A stretch of DNA of 64,000 nucleotides from Viridothelium virens (GCA_010094025.1 ML991808.1:124001-188000); one strand, 5' to 3'; counted from the first letter of the stretch, positions 23,941 to 35,963 are shown. Program-made: numbers and translations. Notes: a model not told the origin generated them from the letters alone.

Positions 23941-24933
23941 TTATAACTTCGCCTTCTCCTTCTTCGCCGCCTCCTCCGCCTCCCTCGCCTCTGCTTCCCA
24001 ATCTCTCGCCGCAAACGCCCGATTACGCTTTTTATAAATATCCGTCCACGCATCCGCCGCTCCTTGCGCCATAAATCGCTGCCCGTGATCTGCAAAACTA
24101 GGAGGATCTCGATAAAACAGACTGTTCAAGCTCACCTCCACTATACACCCATTCTTCGCGTTCTTGGTATCCTTCCACGATCCCTCTCCTTCTCCCCCCA
24201 GATCGCCAAGCTCGTCAAACGCTCGCATCATCGTACTCATCGGCGTCCGCATCTCCTCGGGCCAAGCATCCAGCAGCCCCGCCGGCGCCAGCCCTGTCAC
24301 CACCACCGCAGGACAAATCGCATTGACCGTGATGCCCACGTCTGCTGCCGCCGGCGCTAGACTCCGCGTCAGTCCTACCAAGGCGTGCTTCGCAGCACAA
24401 TACTGCGGGATTGCAGGCGCCGCGTACAGCCCTGCGCTGCTTGACGTGATCACAATGCGCCCTTTCACGCCTCCTCCTCCACCTCCTTCTCCTCCTGCTG
24501 CAGAGCTCCCAGGCTTGCGTCGCGACATATACCACGCCGCGAGCTTAACCCCATAGTACACGGCATCGAGATCGACCTCGAACGTCCGCAGACTCGGCTT
24601 CCGCGGCCCCTCCAGCCCCTTACTCTCTTCCGCCTCTATCGAATTGAAGATATCGTCCCGGTCGTCGATCCCCGCGTTCAGCGCCGCGAAGTCGAGCCGG
24701 CCGAAGCGCGCGAACCCGGCGCGGAAGAGCGCCGCTTGCTGCTCCCAGGATGCGACGTCGGTGCGGACGAAGAGCGTGCGGTTGGAGGGGAAGGAGGTGC
24801 TGGATGAGGGGGGAGGGGGGTTCAGGTCTGCGAGGATGAGGTGCCAGTTCGCCCTGGGGAGGGAGAGGAGGTGTTGGGCGAGGGCGAGGCCGATGCCGGA
24901 ACTGGCGCCGGTGATGAGGGCAACTGGGGGCAT
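23941..24933 (-). CDS. Short-chain dehydrogenase/reductase
   Basis: Single exon, 330 residues. Rossmann nucleotide-binding motif TGASSGIG near residue 8, an Asp after the second strand (LILADLN, suggesting NAD preference), NAG (residues ~88-90), the catalytic Ser within VITSSSAG, the Tyr/Lys pair in QYCAAKHAL, and ICPAVVVTGL. This is a complete classical SDR active site, similar in layout to 15-hydroxyprostaglandin dehydrogenase-like fungal enzymes. A Gly-rich insert (GGEGGGGGG) sits before the catalytic Ser strand, and the C-terminus is a charged Ala/Glu/Lys helix. The substrate cannot be predicted. Very GC-rich coding sequence compared with the genes around it. Confidence 0.88.
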   Translation of the reverse strand: MPPVALITGASSGIGLALAQHLLSLPRANWHLILADLNPPPPSSSTSFPSNRTLFVRTDVASWEQQAALFRAGFARFGRLDFAALNAGIDDRDDIFNSIEAEESKGLEGPRKPSLRTFEVDLDAVYYGVKLAAWYMSRRKPGSSAAGGEGGGGGGVKGRIVITSSSAGLYAAPAIPQYCAAKHALVGLTRSLAPAAADVGITVNAICPAVVVTGLAPAGLLDAWPEEMRTPMSTMMRAFDELGDLGGEGEGSWKDTKNAKNGCIVEVSLNSLFYRDPPSFADHGQRFMAQGAADAWTDIYKKRNRAFAARDWEAEAREAEEAAKKEKAKL

Positions 24934-25860
24934 GGTTTTGAGAGGGGAAGAGAGAGGTGGCGGGCTGGCAGGGGGTGTGTTCTTGCAGTGGTATGAGGAA
25001 ATGAGATTGTACAGGGAGTGATGTAAGAGAGATGTGGGAATGAGAAAGGAAAGAAAAATTTGATTCGAGATGAACTCTTAAGGAAATGCTAGCACGATCT
25101 ACCTGTAAACTACCTGCATGGTCATGGTCATGCAACTACGGCATTTGTTGCAGACTTCAATTGGTATTCCGTCGCGGGAGTGGAAGCCGAAGTGGAGGCG
25201 GCTCAGAGTAGTGGCGGGGTTGGAGGGGTTGGAGGGGTTGGAGGGGTTTGTATATGGTACGCATTAGCCTTTAACTACCACTGAGAAAGCTTCGAATGTT
25301 GAGTGATGGGATCTTTCACGTTGTCTTCAAGTCTGCTGCCGATGCTAGTTACAAAGACGATTGTATATCGCCGTCCGAACCAACTCAAGCTGGAGCAGAA
25401 ATCGAGATGCTCAGCGAGTCGAAGCCCGGACGACAGTAGCGAATCTGGAAACATCGCAGACGAACGACAAAGAACAATAGAATATCAATCCACCTTGGGC
25501 TGAGACGCTGAGGAGCCAAGAGGCAACGAAGGAATCGACCTGACCTTGGACAAGAGACCAACTCAGCCTGTAGGCGAGTCAAAGCCTCTTGTTTTGGCTC
25601 TTCGATCAGGAACTCCATCTCTATCAATGAAAGGAAAGTAAGAATGCCAGAAATTATGAAAATCGCCAAATGCCGAAAACCAAAAAGTCAGACAGCCACC
25701 CATACAAGCCGTGTTCCGAGCCAGCGCCGTCCAAAAATGCATGCAGCATACCAATCTCAGTGAGTCGTAGGAGCATTGAAATCCAACAATCGAGACCCCA
25801 AACTCCTTTCTTTGCCGTTCAGTATTCCATCACGCAGTCAGGTCTCGTTCCAACCGATCC
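24934..25860. promoter_or_regulatory. Intergenic between the SDR gene and the spindle pole body gene
   Basis: About 0.93 kb; holds the SDR promoter side (minus strand) and the 3' flank of the next gene. Apart from the G-rich repeat no gene-like frame is convincing. Confidence 0.35.
25212..25248 (+). repeat. Short G-rich tandem repeat (possible G-quadruplex)
   Basis: Three copies of the 9-base word GGAGGGGTT, preceded by GGCGGGGTT. There are four or more runs of four G separated by 5 bases. It lies ~280 bases upstream of the SDR start, on the strand opposite to that gene. Confidence 0.8.
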
Positions 25861-28800
25861 TCAATATCCACTGTTTCTCCTGGACCTTCCACTCGCTAAG
25901 CTTTCCCCATCCGTCACAATGCCCTCCCACGGCAAGTCTTCATCTTCCTCATCACTGTAGAAGCCATCCGGCAAGCCTCCAGCTCCCTTCCTCACCCCAA
26001 ACCCAACACTCTTCTTCACCTTCCCGGCCGCCGTCTCCTTCCCTCCCTTCTTCCCACCTCCAGCCACCGCCTCCTTCACCGCCTCCCCCAACGCATTCCC
26101 AGGATCAATCCCCACACTCTGCAACGTCTCATCCAGACTCCTCCCCTCCTTCCCCCCCAACCTCGCTCCATCCACCCCAATCAACCCCTCCGTCTCCTCT
26201 CCCTCTCCGTCTCCCTCCCCTTTCAACCCCTCCAGCACATCATAAAGCGCATAAACAACCTCACTCCTCCTCTCCACCCTCGCCACCAACTCCTCCACCC
26301 TCCTCGCCAACACCACCCGCCTCCTCTTCCCACGACTCGGATCCGTGGCCGCATACGCGCGCTCCGCCTCGCGCAGCTCCGCCTTCGTATGCGCCACCTC
26401 GTCCTCCGTGCGCGCGATCGCCGCGAGCAGCGCCTGCCGCGGCGGCTGCGACGGCCGGATCGTCACGTCTTCGGTGTTTTCTGCTTGGCGCTGCTGCTGG
26501 GAGACAGGGACGACGGTGAAGGAGGCGAGCGCGGCGGTGGTGGTTGCGGAGGCTTTGGCGGCGGCGGCGGAGCGCGAGAGGAGGTGCGGGCAGATGGTGC
26601 AGGTGGTGGGGTCGTGGGGGCAGAGGGAGTTGAGGACTTGTTTGGCTTCGGAGGAGAGGGTGGGCCGCTCGTGGCTGCTGCTGCTGTTGTTGGGTCCGGC
26701 TTTCTGGGGGTGCAGCGTGATGTCTGGGAGGATGAAGGCGGAGGTCATTTCTTCGAAGTCGTGGAGGCCGCTGTTGCGGTGGCGGCGGGAGGTCTTGCTT
26801 GTGGTGGAGTCGATGGTGTTGTCTTGAGTATGCTTGGCGCGAGTGGTACTTGATGAACGACGCTGGCGACTTGTCGTGTCGTCTTCGTTGCGTTGCTTGT
26901 CTCTCGATTTGAGGTCGCTGGTTGCACCACTGGTAGAGCGTGTGGCTGCATTGCCAGCAGATGCTTGGACGAAGTCCTTCATTGCGCTTTTACGCCTGGG
27001 AGCCTGGATATCGGTTTTCTCAACAGTCCCAACAGAACGAGTGGTCTCGGCATGTTCGTCGTGATACTGGGCGGCCATGGCACGAGCCTCATGCAATGCC
27101 TTCCTTTCCTCTTCGAGAGCAGCGCGCAGCTTGGCAATATCATCTCCCTCAGTGAAGCTCTGGGCTGTCACGTCAATTTCCGAGTTTTGGGTATGATTCT
27201 TCTGATTCTCAGCCTTCATAGTGTTACCCTGCGCATGAGATCCTTGCTTCACGAAATCAAGGTCCGTGGTAGATTCGACCTCGCTCGCAGAATCGTCGCT
27301 CGCTTCTCGCATTGGCTGAACTGCAATCGGTTCCTGATGCTCAGCTGTTTTTGCCTCTCGAGGTCCTCCAATCTTATCACTTGCAAACTGCGCGTGATGG
27401 GAGACTCGCTTCTTTGGTGACGCGATCGTAGGACGATTGCCACCATCAGACCTCGTCCGACGAAGCTCCTGCTCAATGCGGTCTGAGATCTTAGTTTGCG
27501 TGTCTTTTTCAATCTTGGCACTGGCACGCCGAATGTTCGCTGGAAGATGCTGATTTTTGTAGCCTTGTACGTTTTGCAGCTCTTGCGTTTCGTTTCTCGC
27601 CGAGAGTAGCTCTCGAGTAAGCTCGCGTGCTTCCTTGACAGCGTCGTCTTTCTTCTGAATTCTTGAGCGGAGTCGCTCCTCCTTCTTCGTCCAGTTCTGA
27701 GTCTCTTCCTCATGGTGCCCAAGCAACTTTGCCAACTGGTCTCGCAATGCTTGGTTCTCAGCACGAAACGCATCATTTTCTCTCATCAGGATGTCATTTT
27801 CCTTCTCAAAAGAACCAATTTGCGCCTTAAAAGATTCGATGTCGCGCTTTAATTCTTCGACGTTGAAGTAAGCAACGCCTAATTGCGTGACAAGGTCATC
27901 GCGCTCCTGCGTCATGCGCTTGACTGATATATCAGACAATGAGTTTTGTTGCTCGGCCTTGTCTAAGCGTGTCTGTAATGTCTTTAATGAAGACTCGAGT
28001 TCTGGTAGATATATCAGCATGACTGTACTTCATAGTAGCCCAAAATGCAACTTACTGGCTCGTTCAGTCTTCCGCTTCGAAGGTCCTCTGCCTTCATCGT
28101 CTGTAGTACCAAGACCACTATCGTTGTGTCGGATCTCCTTTTGAGCCTGGGCTTGAGAACGTAGCTCAATGATCTCGTTCTCGTATTTACCAAGCTTCTG
28201 ATCCTTTTCATCCTTCTCAATCTCAAGCTGAGCTACTTTATCTTGGAGGAGGTGCAGTGATGCAAAAATGGCTTTTTCATCATCTGGCATAGGAATGCCG
28301 TCGATCGGAAAGTGCACAGGTTGGGAGCCCTTTGGAGTTGCGCGGTTTGAGCTTGAAGCAAAGCGAGAACGAGCCCTGGGTGTACGTGAGAAGACTGGAG
28401 TCCCGTCGGCGCGAACACCAGAGACAAGCTCTGTGATATTGGGAAGATCTGGGAGTATGAAGGACTGCATTGTACCGGTCCCTACGGCAGCTTGTGGATT
28501 TGTTGATATACTATGCTGAACACGCCTAGGCGTTTCCATTCTATTTGCACCCAGGTTCAATCCATTTTCACCGCTGGTACTATTTGGAATGGCGTTACTT
28601 GGTACTGGGTTGTTTCGAATGCTGCCGAATCGCGTGCTCTTAGTCAGAGTTGCAGTAGGCTGAGGACGCTCCTCGCTCATATAGGACCCATCATATTCGT
28701 CCGTGACCCTCGCATGCATATGTGCAAGCGTGCTTGGCTTTCGCGTATTTTCGGATTTATTTGTGCCTGGGGAAGGTCCATCGATAGGCGCGGAAGGTAC

Positions 28801-29382
28801 GCGAGGTTCTGCTGTCACAGCAGCAGACGTGCGTCTCGGTGGTGGGTCTTTCATCACACTCCCTTTGGCTCCATCATTCTTCGCTTTTCCTGACGGGCGC
28901 GGTTTTCCTGGGGGAGTTGCCGTGAGCTCCCAAAGACTGTTGTCACCCATAGAAAAGACGATGTTCTCAGTTGGATCTTCAGATGGCAAGTTCTGATTAG
29001 GGGTATTTTTCGAACTGCGCCGGTTGCCACGTCCCAACTCAATAGACATAGAGCTCTCGGACGACCCGTCCTGATCACCGAGAAGTCGTCCCGCAGCATC
29101 CACGTCGATATAGTAGCCATCGTCGAGGTAACGGTATCGAGCATTATTCTGCATTGTATTACGTATGCTTGGTAAGGCTTGTTGGGTCGAATTGTCCATC
29201 TGACGAGTCGAATTTAAAGCTTCGTTCTCGGGGTCGAAGGAAGAGGTAGTGACATCGTTACCGGTCTCGCGCTCAGCATTTGAGCCCGCATCTGAATTGG
29301 AACCTCGAGTACGGACGCGATCTTGAGTCAGGTCGCGAATGATTCGAGCCCGCTGCTGTTGAGCAGATGGTGAGGGCGCCAT
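25861..29382 (-). CDS. Spindle pole body coiled-coil scaffold, Ppc89/Cep57-like
   Basis: Two exons, 29382-28056 and 28001-25861. A GTAAGT donor at 28055 could pair with a TACAG only 33 bases on, but the in-frame CCAG at 28002 gives a normal 54-base intron and a continuous coiled coil (ERAKLESSLKTLQTRLDKAE). The product is about 1,155 residues. Layout: disordered N-terminus; a short SFILPDLPNITELV motif; coiled coil ~residues 380-560; a second, similar SAFILPDITLH motif; then the segment LSSEAKQVLNSLCPHDPTTC with CTIC, typical of the C-terminal region of fungal spindle pole body proteins with a Cep57-type microtubule-binding domain (S. pombe Ppc89, Aspergillus SnaD). The role would be to scaffold the microtubule-organising centre. 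The C-terminal third is encoded by pyrimidine-rich plus strand, which creates long false antisense frames. Confidence 0.75.
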
Positions 29383-29938
29383 GGTTTGCTCTATGGTCTC
29401 CCAGCTGCTTGCATGTGACAGGAGGGAGGATATTCAATTTACTGGGGAAGAATGTAATCGCTCGGGTTGCATGTGAATTTGCTGTGGATTAGTAGACGTG
29501 CATACAGACAGTGCTTTCTGTCGCGCGACTGCCCAGATGGGAGAGCAAACCAAGTGGGAGATTTGGTGGAAAGTGGTGCTGCATTTGTTTACTGCTGTTG
29601 TTTTGGGAAATAGCGTCGCTGGACCGTGCATGGCGGCGCTCGTAACCACCGATGTCAGTCTAAACTGCCGCACCCCTACTCTACAGGCACGTGCCATATA
29701 GCACACCAATCTCACAGAAAACTTCTTAACTTGCACAGTATAAGTGGGTGATGAATCTCAGAATCTCGTTGTTCGCAATCAAAGAATATGCTTGTGCGAG
29801 CATCAGACTAAAGGAAAAGCTACGAAGCCATGTCTAGAGGCTCTCCAAGAGCGAGTGAAATCTACAATCCTTTCCTTGTGCAGATGCTCTCCGCCAAGCT
29901 TGAACACCTCCGATGCGAGTCCATGCAGAGGCAAAGAT
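29383..29938. other. Intergenic between the spindle pole gene and REI1
   Basis: About 556 bases; both neighbours are on the minus strand. No gene-like frame is convincing. Confidence 0.3.
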
Positions 29939-31708
29939 CTACTGAAGAAGTGGGTCCTGCAAGATATTAGTCGAATTACGTTCCAGCTTGCCTCCGTACG
30001 CTGTAAGCTTACCCTGAAGTGTTTCTGGAAATTCGATCGCCTCTCATTGCCCCACTGGTAACGTGCTTGAGCCCTTTGCTCCTTTCTCCGTTCTCTCTTC
30101 TCAATAGCTTGGGCTTCTCTCTTCCTTGGTTCGGACACTCCAACCATACCCATCCCACCGTTCGCTCGACTGATTATGGCACGATTATGCTCTCGGCCTC
30201 GTGGAGGAGTCTGCCCCTCCATTTCGGTGTCGGAATCAGATTCGTTGGTGATCATTCGCTGTTCTTGCCTTTCAGCTGGTGTGGGGTAATTTCGAAGATT
30301 TTGCCGGTAGTATCTATTCAGAGACCTATGTCCAGCAGTCCGGCCCGATGGTAGATGCATCTCGAACTCGTCGTGATAGACAGCATGAGGCACATGATGT
30401 GCATGTGAATGGAATCCATCTGAATTCTGATGTGGTCGTGGATCGCTATGTGAATGATGCCGATGTCGTCCTAATTGCTGATATCGATGGGAGAAGTCCT
30501 GGATGGGCACAGCGCCAATCTCATCTGTAGGAACGGAAGAGAGTGTGCTGTCACTCTCCCAACCGTCTTCGTCCTCGTTGACCATTTCCTCGTCACCGTT
30601 TCCACCGACGGCAGAGACACTGATTATTTCGCCTCGCTTGGCACCAAGCTTAACGCCGCCAGATCGAAGCTGTACTCCATCTTCCGGCCCTTCCTCCTCT
30701 TCGTCATCAGAGTATGTACTTCGAAAATCATAGAACTGCCCAATTTCCAGCATATCTTCCTCGCTGTCGTATGCTATCATGCAGTGGCCCACGTCCCGCA
30801 TATGAGCCTGTGCCCCGACAGCCGTGTGCTTTACTTGATGGCAATACAGGCATTCGTGTAGATCTATGACCTTCTCATGTAGATATGTGACCAAGCCTCC
30901 TGCATCCACCAAGTATTCATGCTCCGGAATAAAAAGACCGTGTTGTTTTCTCATGTGTGCTAAATTCTCCGACAAGTCCGGCAAGATAAAACTGCAGAAC
31001 AAGCACTGTACCGATGGCTCCACTGACGTGACTGCCGAATCCTGTACCGATGGCACCGGCGTTCCTGTACCCGCGTCCGATATTGAATGTTCCATCTGAG
31101 TTTGAGCTTCCGATGGTGTTGGCCGATGAGGGCGCCTCGATATCGGTGACTTCAGTTCCCCTTCTTCCAGCGACGTCTCCTTTATACCATTCACGGTTTC
31201 CGCAAATTCTTCATCGGCTGTTTTATCGCCCATTGCACCAGTTGGTGTTTGCAACGGCTCGCCTAGCGAAAAGTTTGAGCTCATGACAGAGGTTGCATCC
31301 TCTTCTCTCTCCGGAGGTCTGTGACTTATCTTTGCCAGGAGCGCGCGATGTTTCTGACTGCTTAAGTGGTTCTGATATGCATTCTCACTGTAGTATGTTT
31401 TTCGGCATGCATTACAGGTCTTCTCGAATGACGCCCGAGCAGCAGTAGCAGCAACAGAAGCTTTGTTCGCCAGCACCTTCTCGGCAAATACTTCAGAAGT
31501 CAGGGGAGGTAGGGAAGCCACTCGTCGTTTCAGATTGTACCGGCTAGCTATAATAAGGACTTTGAGAAACTCGTTGGCTGCGGGGTTTAACTTACTGCCA
31601 GTCGCTCTGCATGTGAGTCCGTTGCAACTCGCTGGACCGAAAAGCGACCTGACAAGAGTTACAGGTAAAAGGATGGGTTGTCCCATTCGTTGTGTGAGAA
31701 GCCGACAT
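29939..31708 (-). CDS. REI1: Cytoplasmic 60S biogenesis factor REI1/REH1
   Basis: Three exons: 31708-31596, 31543-30013 and a final exon of only 18 bases, 29956-29939, with introns of 52 and 56 bases; 553 residues. Exon 1 gives the first zinc finger (FTCNSCQVAFRSSELQRTHM..DWHRYNLKRRV, completed across the junction). The second finger is CNACRKTYYSENAYQNHLSS; the third and fourth are CLFCSFILPDLSENLAHMRKQH and CLYCHQVKHTAVGAQAHMRD. Splicing to the micro-exon produces the conserved end NFQKHFRDPLLQ instead of an unrelated read-through tail. REI1 helps release Arx1-Alb1 and recycle Tif6 during late cytoplasmic 60S maturation; its C-terminal tail inserts into the nascent peptide tunnel. The intact conserved tail supports function. 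Divergent from the GFA-domain gene. Confidence 0.93.
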
Positions 31709-32398
31709 TTCGTAAGAATCCAGGAAGACTGATCTATAGGCTGACTTCGAGATGCTGTCTAGCAAAGAATGAGACGTGAGAGAATGGACAACGGTTATGC
31801 AGCGAATGCGAGATACGGGGAGAAGCCGAAGCGGTGATGATTATGACTGATACGGAAGTGTCCGACCGGGGGTGAGGATAGATGATATAAGCACAAAAGT
31901 TTTGAACGAGTCTTACGAAATACTGTAAGCCTCTAACGAGTTTTCGCCGAGCGTGAATGGAACTGGTGGCGAGAAAACACGCACACCGTGAAGGGCAAAG
32001 GTGAACGCACGATGTTGGTGGGGTTGAAAAATGACGCACATGCTGAATCGGTGCGGCACAGCGGACCGATGCAGGCATCTGCTGCAGGGTCGGCCGCAAT
32101 CCATCCACGGCTTCTCGTGCCGCCACGCTTCCTAAGACGGATGCAGCCTCGTCGGGATTAATTGCAGCTATCTCAGTATCTATCTGGGTAGTCTGTTCTG
32201 CATGTCACTGCTTTGTCACCGACTTCTCGAGCCGCTCTTTGCGGCACAGCGCGGGGTAAAGATAGATCGATAGCGAGGTCAGGTAATGATAAATAAGGAA
32301 ATCCCTTAAGCTTTCTTCAAATAAGATCCGTGATAAGTTTTCCCTGCGTCGATAACTCTAAGCACGCTACGAAGAGCTATCATAAAAAAAATACCACT
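31709..32398. promoter_or_regulatory. Shared divergent upstream region of REI1 and the GFA gene
   Basis: 690 bases between diverging starts. No gene is seen. An A-rich run precedes the GFA ATG. Confidence 0.4.
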
Positions 32399-32935
32399 AT
32401 GGCTGAATCCACCGACAAATCCAAACCCTACTTTCCCCTGGCTGGTGGCGCCAGTGACGGCTGGACCAAAGAAGACGAAGCGACAGCCACCTGCTTCTGC
32501 GGAGCCGTGCAGCTAGCTTTCCCAACCCAAGGTCCCGGCCTTGTGAACAGCTTCATCTGCAACTGCTCGGACTGCCACAAACTCACCGTCTCCATGTTCG
32601 CCTCCAACTTCACAGTCGAGGACTCGCATCTCAAGCACCTACGCGGCCGCGAGAACCTGAAGACCTACAGCCAGTCGAAAACCGTTCAATCGGGCAACAA
32701 CATGACCAACCACTTCTGTTCCATCTGCGGTTCGCTGATGTATCGCGTCAGCTCGGGTTGGCCGGGGAAGAGCATCATGCGTATCGGCTCCATAGACGAT
32801 TTCCATCTGATGGAGACCAAGTTAAAGCCCAGAGTCGAACAGTTTGTCAAGCAACGGGTAGATTGGTTGAAGGGGGCAGAGGGGGTCAAGCAGGTTCATG
32901 ATAACTATTTTGCCAATCACCACGCTGATCTTTGA
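32399..32935 (+). CDS. GFA/CENP-V domain zinc protein
   Basis: Single exon, 178 residues. The frame opens earlier from a GTG at 32330, but the first ATG, with an A-rich leader before it, is at 32399. The glutathione-dependent formaldehyde-activating (GFA) fold is shown by its Cys set: CFCGAV, FICNCSDCHK and FCSICGS, spaced as in the two-zinc Mss4-like family. The active-site-like loop FASNFTVED and the YRVSSGWPGK segment also fit. Founder enzymes bind S-hydroxymethylglutathione, but most fungal members have no shown activity, so a detoxifying or glutathione-adduct role is only inferred. Confidence 0.88.
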   Translation: MAESTDKSKPYFPLAGGASDGWTKEDEATATCFCGAVQLAFPTQGPGLVNSFICNCSDCHKLTVSMFASNFTVEDSHLKHLRGRENLKTYSQSKTVQSGNNMTNHFCSICGSLMYRVSSGWPGKSIMRIGSIDDFHLMETKLKPRVEQFVKQRVDWLKGAEGVKQVHDNYFANHHADL

Positions 32936-34225
32936 GAGAGTCCGGCAAGGTTGAGAAGGGTTTGCAATGGCCAGTCCTTTGCTGCTAACATGGGCTTGGT
33001 CAGGTCGACTTAGGATTACATAGCTCCCGCCCTGCAGTACTTAGTCAGTGCTTGATCTAAACTGATAGATTGCACGCGCTTCAAGACGGAAAATGTACTG
33101 TTCAGGAGGTCTCGTCTCGGACAGTCTGTCAAAAATTACTAGGTACTATTGAAAGCGCAAGTTAGAATCCAGACGATCAGGAATAACTTACGGCAGATTG
33201 TCCTTGACAGTGCTCATCTTAGTCTTCACACTTCTAAGACCGCGCAGTGAGAGATCCTAGACTTCGCATCTTTTTGTTATGGTCCATCCGGCTGAATGAA
33301 TAATGATAAGCTCTCTCCATGATCAACGTTTACAGCCGCAATCTCGAGATCGTATGCTTTGACCATGGCTAAATTTCCTGCCATGGTACAGCAACCACAG
33401 TCCAACTAGGGTATTGACAGTCGCGGATGACAGTATAAAGCGCACGCTTGAAGATTGCCCTGCCGGACTAGGTCTCGTTTCCATACCGGCGCCGTCTATT
33501 TGCTCTTTTCTTATTGAAGATTGGTCGACCTAATCCAAACCGTCATGCGCATATTCTGACCAACGTAGTGTGTCCGGTCTTGCAGGTTGGCCCTAATTTT
33601 CTAGACAGCAAGTAAAGGTCTATTTGCATCAGATGTGGGGAGGGTCGAAAGGTTGAGTATTAGCATCCCAAAATCATTGGTAGTCCGCTCTCTGTGTGTC
33701 AAGTCTCGTGATATCACCTCTGTAGGGAAATGGCGTTAATATGCGTTGAGAGACTTATGGTCGAATCACATACTAACACAACCGGCTTCTGGGTCTAGGA
33801 CATCTCCAATTTTGATCGTCACTGTGCCAAGGAAGCCATCGTCCGTCCTTCCAGACCCCTTTTGGTCGAAAACATCAACTCTAAGGACACTGGTCTCAGT
33901 TACGTACATACTTGCTCAGTCAGCTTCTGTAATTTGCGGTGTTAACCACCCGAATACGTACGGAACAAACGTCTCACTCCAATAAGGATTCGGAGTCTTC
34001 GAAATCACTTTTGTTTTGTGGAGCGGTCCGTTATCGATACTGGCTAAAGCATATGCGTTTGGCAAACCTGTCTATTTATGAGCGTCACTATCGTATTCCA
34101 AGAAATATAACTCTGCTTCTCTGTGTTAACACTGTGTCATTACTATGTCAGTCAGAATATAGCGACAATATAATATCACGCGCTACTTGTATACAATTTA
34201 AAACACGTATTATCAATTCTACGCA
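32936..34225. other. Intergenic, no convincing gene
   Basis: About 1.3 kb. Weak open frames (33746-33985, 33939-34421 on the plus strand) lack motifs, and the second overlaps the kinase gene antisense. It marks the change from the housekeeping block to the sparser accessory region. Confidence 0.45.
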
Positions 34226-35963
34226 TCACGATCTTTTACGGTGTCTACATGTGCTCGCTTGTTTACACCATATCGACACCTTGAAACAGCTGCACGGACG
34301 AGCGAGAAGATACTTATCGAAGCTATCGCGTTGCGAATGCCTAAAGGCGGAGCTCCACCGAAAATGTCGGGCTTCCGGGCAGCGGCTACTGTCTACTGTT
34401 AGAGTACCCGAGACCCTTTGACGAATAAACGCAAAACTTCTTAGCTCACCTGTTCGTTGGGTACTGCGCCGAAACATTTTGTTATCAGTATTGTTCACTT
34501 TCTTTGATCTTGGTTCATAGTGCGATCCTTCCAGCTTCCAATATGGCGCTTCTTCTTCGGATTCCCGAAGGGCTCCGAAACCGGGGTTGAAAGAGAAATC
34601 TGACCCTTCGTCATCCTCCATTCGAAATTTAGACGGTTGTCCCACTTTGAGCGCATGACTCTGATGATACATTGAGTTCTTTAATACTGCCAGTTGACGC
34701 TCCTGATCCGGCAAAGGGTCTCTAGCAGACAAATCTAAATCTTGAAAATGCGGCACTGTTTTCATAGTCTCCGTAGCTGAGATAGCGCTCCATCTCGCCG
34801 ATGCCTCTGGGATTGACACTGTTCGAGGTTCTCCTTTCTCTAGTCGAAGGCGGTGGGCAACCGACAATAGATTGGAAGCGGAGTCTCTTTGAATATCGAT
34901 ACTAGGCCGCTTCATCCAAGAATGAAGAAGGGCGTCACTTGTATTTATCCGAAAATGGGGATCGACGGCCATCAGGGCAATGACGAACCGAGTTGCATCG
35001 TCTCCGGCACAAGATCTGAGCCGCTCCGAAGGGAACTCATTTACGCCTCGACAGTAGTCTCCAAGCAAGTCTAGACTTTGAAAACGTGTGCTCGCCGGTC
35101 AACATTCGAAAGACAATCTCTCCCAAAGCCCACATGTCTGCCAGCTGGGGGTCACCGCGGTTCGGAGCAGACGTCGAACGAACGAAGCCCAGCATCTCTG
35201 GCGCCATAAATTCCAGCGTACCTTTGACTGTCGAAGGCGCGTTTCTATCTCCCGCACGCTTGCTAATCCCAAAATCAGTAAGTTTCACCCACCAAGCCTC
35301 CGGTGGTTGCGATTTAATGAGGATGTTCTGGCGCAAGATAATCTATAAGCTGATGTACCTCTGATATGTTGGAGTGAACCTACTCACAGCTGGTTTCAAG
35401 TCTCTGTGGGCAAATCCATTCTCATGCATATCATGTAGGCCTTCAAGTATTTGACGTGTAAGCTCCTGAGCCTCTTCCACAGCCAGCGAAGACATTCGAG
35501 AAAGGTAGCGGTGGAGATCGCCATATGGGCAATATTCTAAGGCAATATAGATTGCTTCTGGATCGTCATACCAGCCGAAGGATTTCACAAAGCAGGCCTC
35601 GTACTAGGATGCATTAGCCATTTATAGTACCTTTCAGGAAGCAAGCCCTTGATTTACCTTAGCATTTGAAAATTTCGCGACTGCCTCCAGTTCTCTACGA
35701 AAATCAAAAGTGCTCGACGAGTTTGAGAGGTTTCGGACCATCTTCACCGCGCGCAGTTGGCCCTCATTGCTGCCCTTGACGCATTTCTCCAGCCAAACTC
35801 GCCCAAATGATCCATGCCCAAGATCTTTTTCCCGCTTCCAGTATTCTTCGCGAAGGACGCGTCGCCGGCTGCCACTGGCTTCGAGGTAACGGTGGACCGT
35901 GTGGCCATTGATGTGACGAGTCTCAAGTTTGGAGTCGCGTACGAGATCAGGCACTGCCGGCAT
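34226..35963 (-). CDS. Ser/Thr protein kinase, active-site residues present, frame shifted once
   Basis: Exons 35963-35658, 35603-35388 and 35327 onward, with introns of 54 and 60 bases; the second acceptor is chosen because it gives HRDLKPANILIK. Kinase motifs: LGHGSFGRVWLEK, RAVKMVRNL (catalytic Lys), FAHRDLKP (catalytic Asp), LTDFGISKR (DFG), GTLEFMAPEM. Within the third exon the frame changes at a run of four A on the plus strand (35081-35084): one frame reads LTGEHTFSKS, the other continues FQSLDLLGDYCRGVNEFPSE, the expected continuation of the C-lobe. With no possible intron there, this is a one-base shift (real mutation or sequencing error). The ~200-residue tail has no known domain; a possible 54-base intron near 34400-34450 keeps frame either way. 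The start is also open: in-frame sequence extends ~13 codons above the ATG at 35963 to a TTTAG acceptor. Head-to-head with the HeLo-like/pseudokinase gene. Confidence 0.7.

Noticed and set aside
26345-26853. Long plus-strand open frames antisense to the spindle pole gene
   Set aside because: Low-complexity mirror of a skewed coding region; no family motif, while the minus strand has consistent coiled-coil coding.
28023-28055. 33-base intron in the spindle pole gene
   Set aside because: Too short; the next in-frame acceptor gives a 54-base intron and a smooth coiled coil.
29803-30012. Longer read-through C-terminus for REI1
   Set aside because: The spliced end gives the conserved KHFRDPLLQ tail, so the read-through is intronic.
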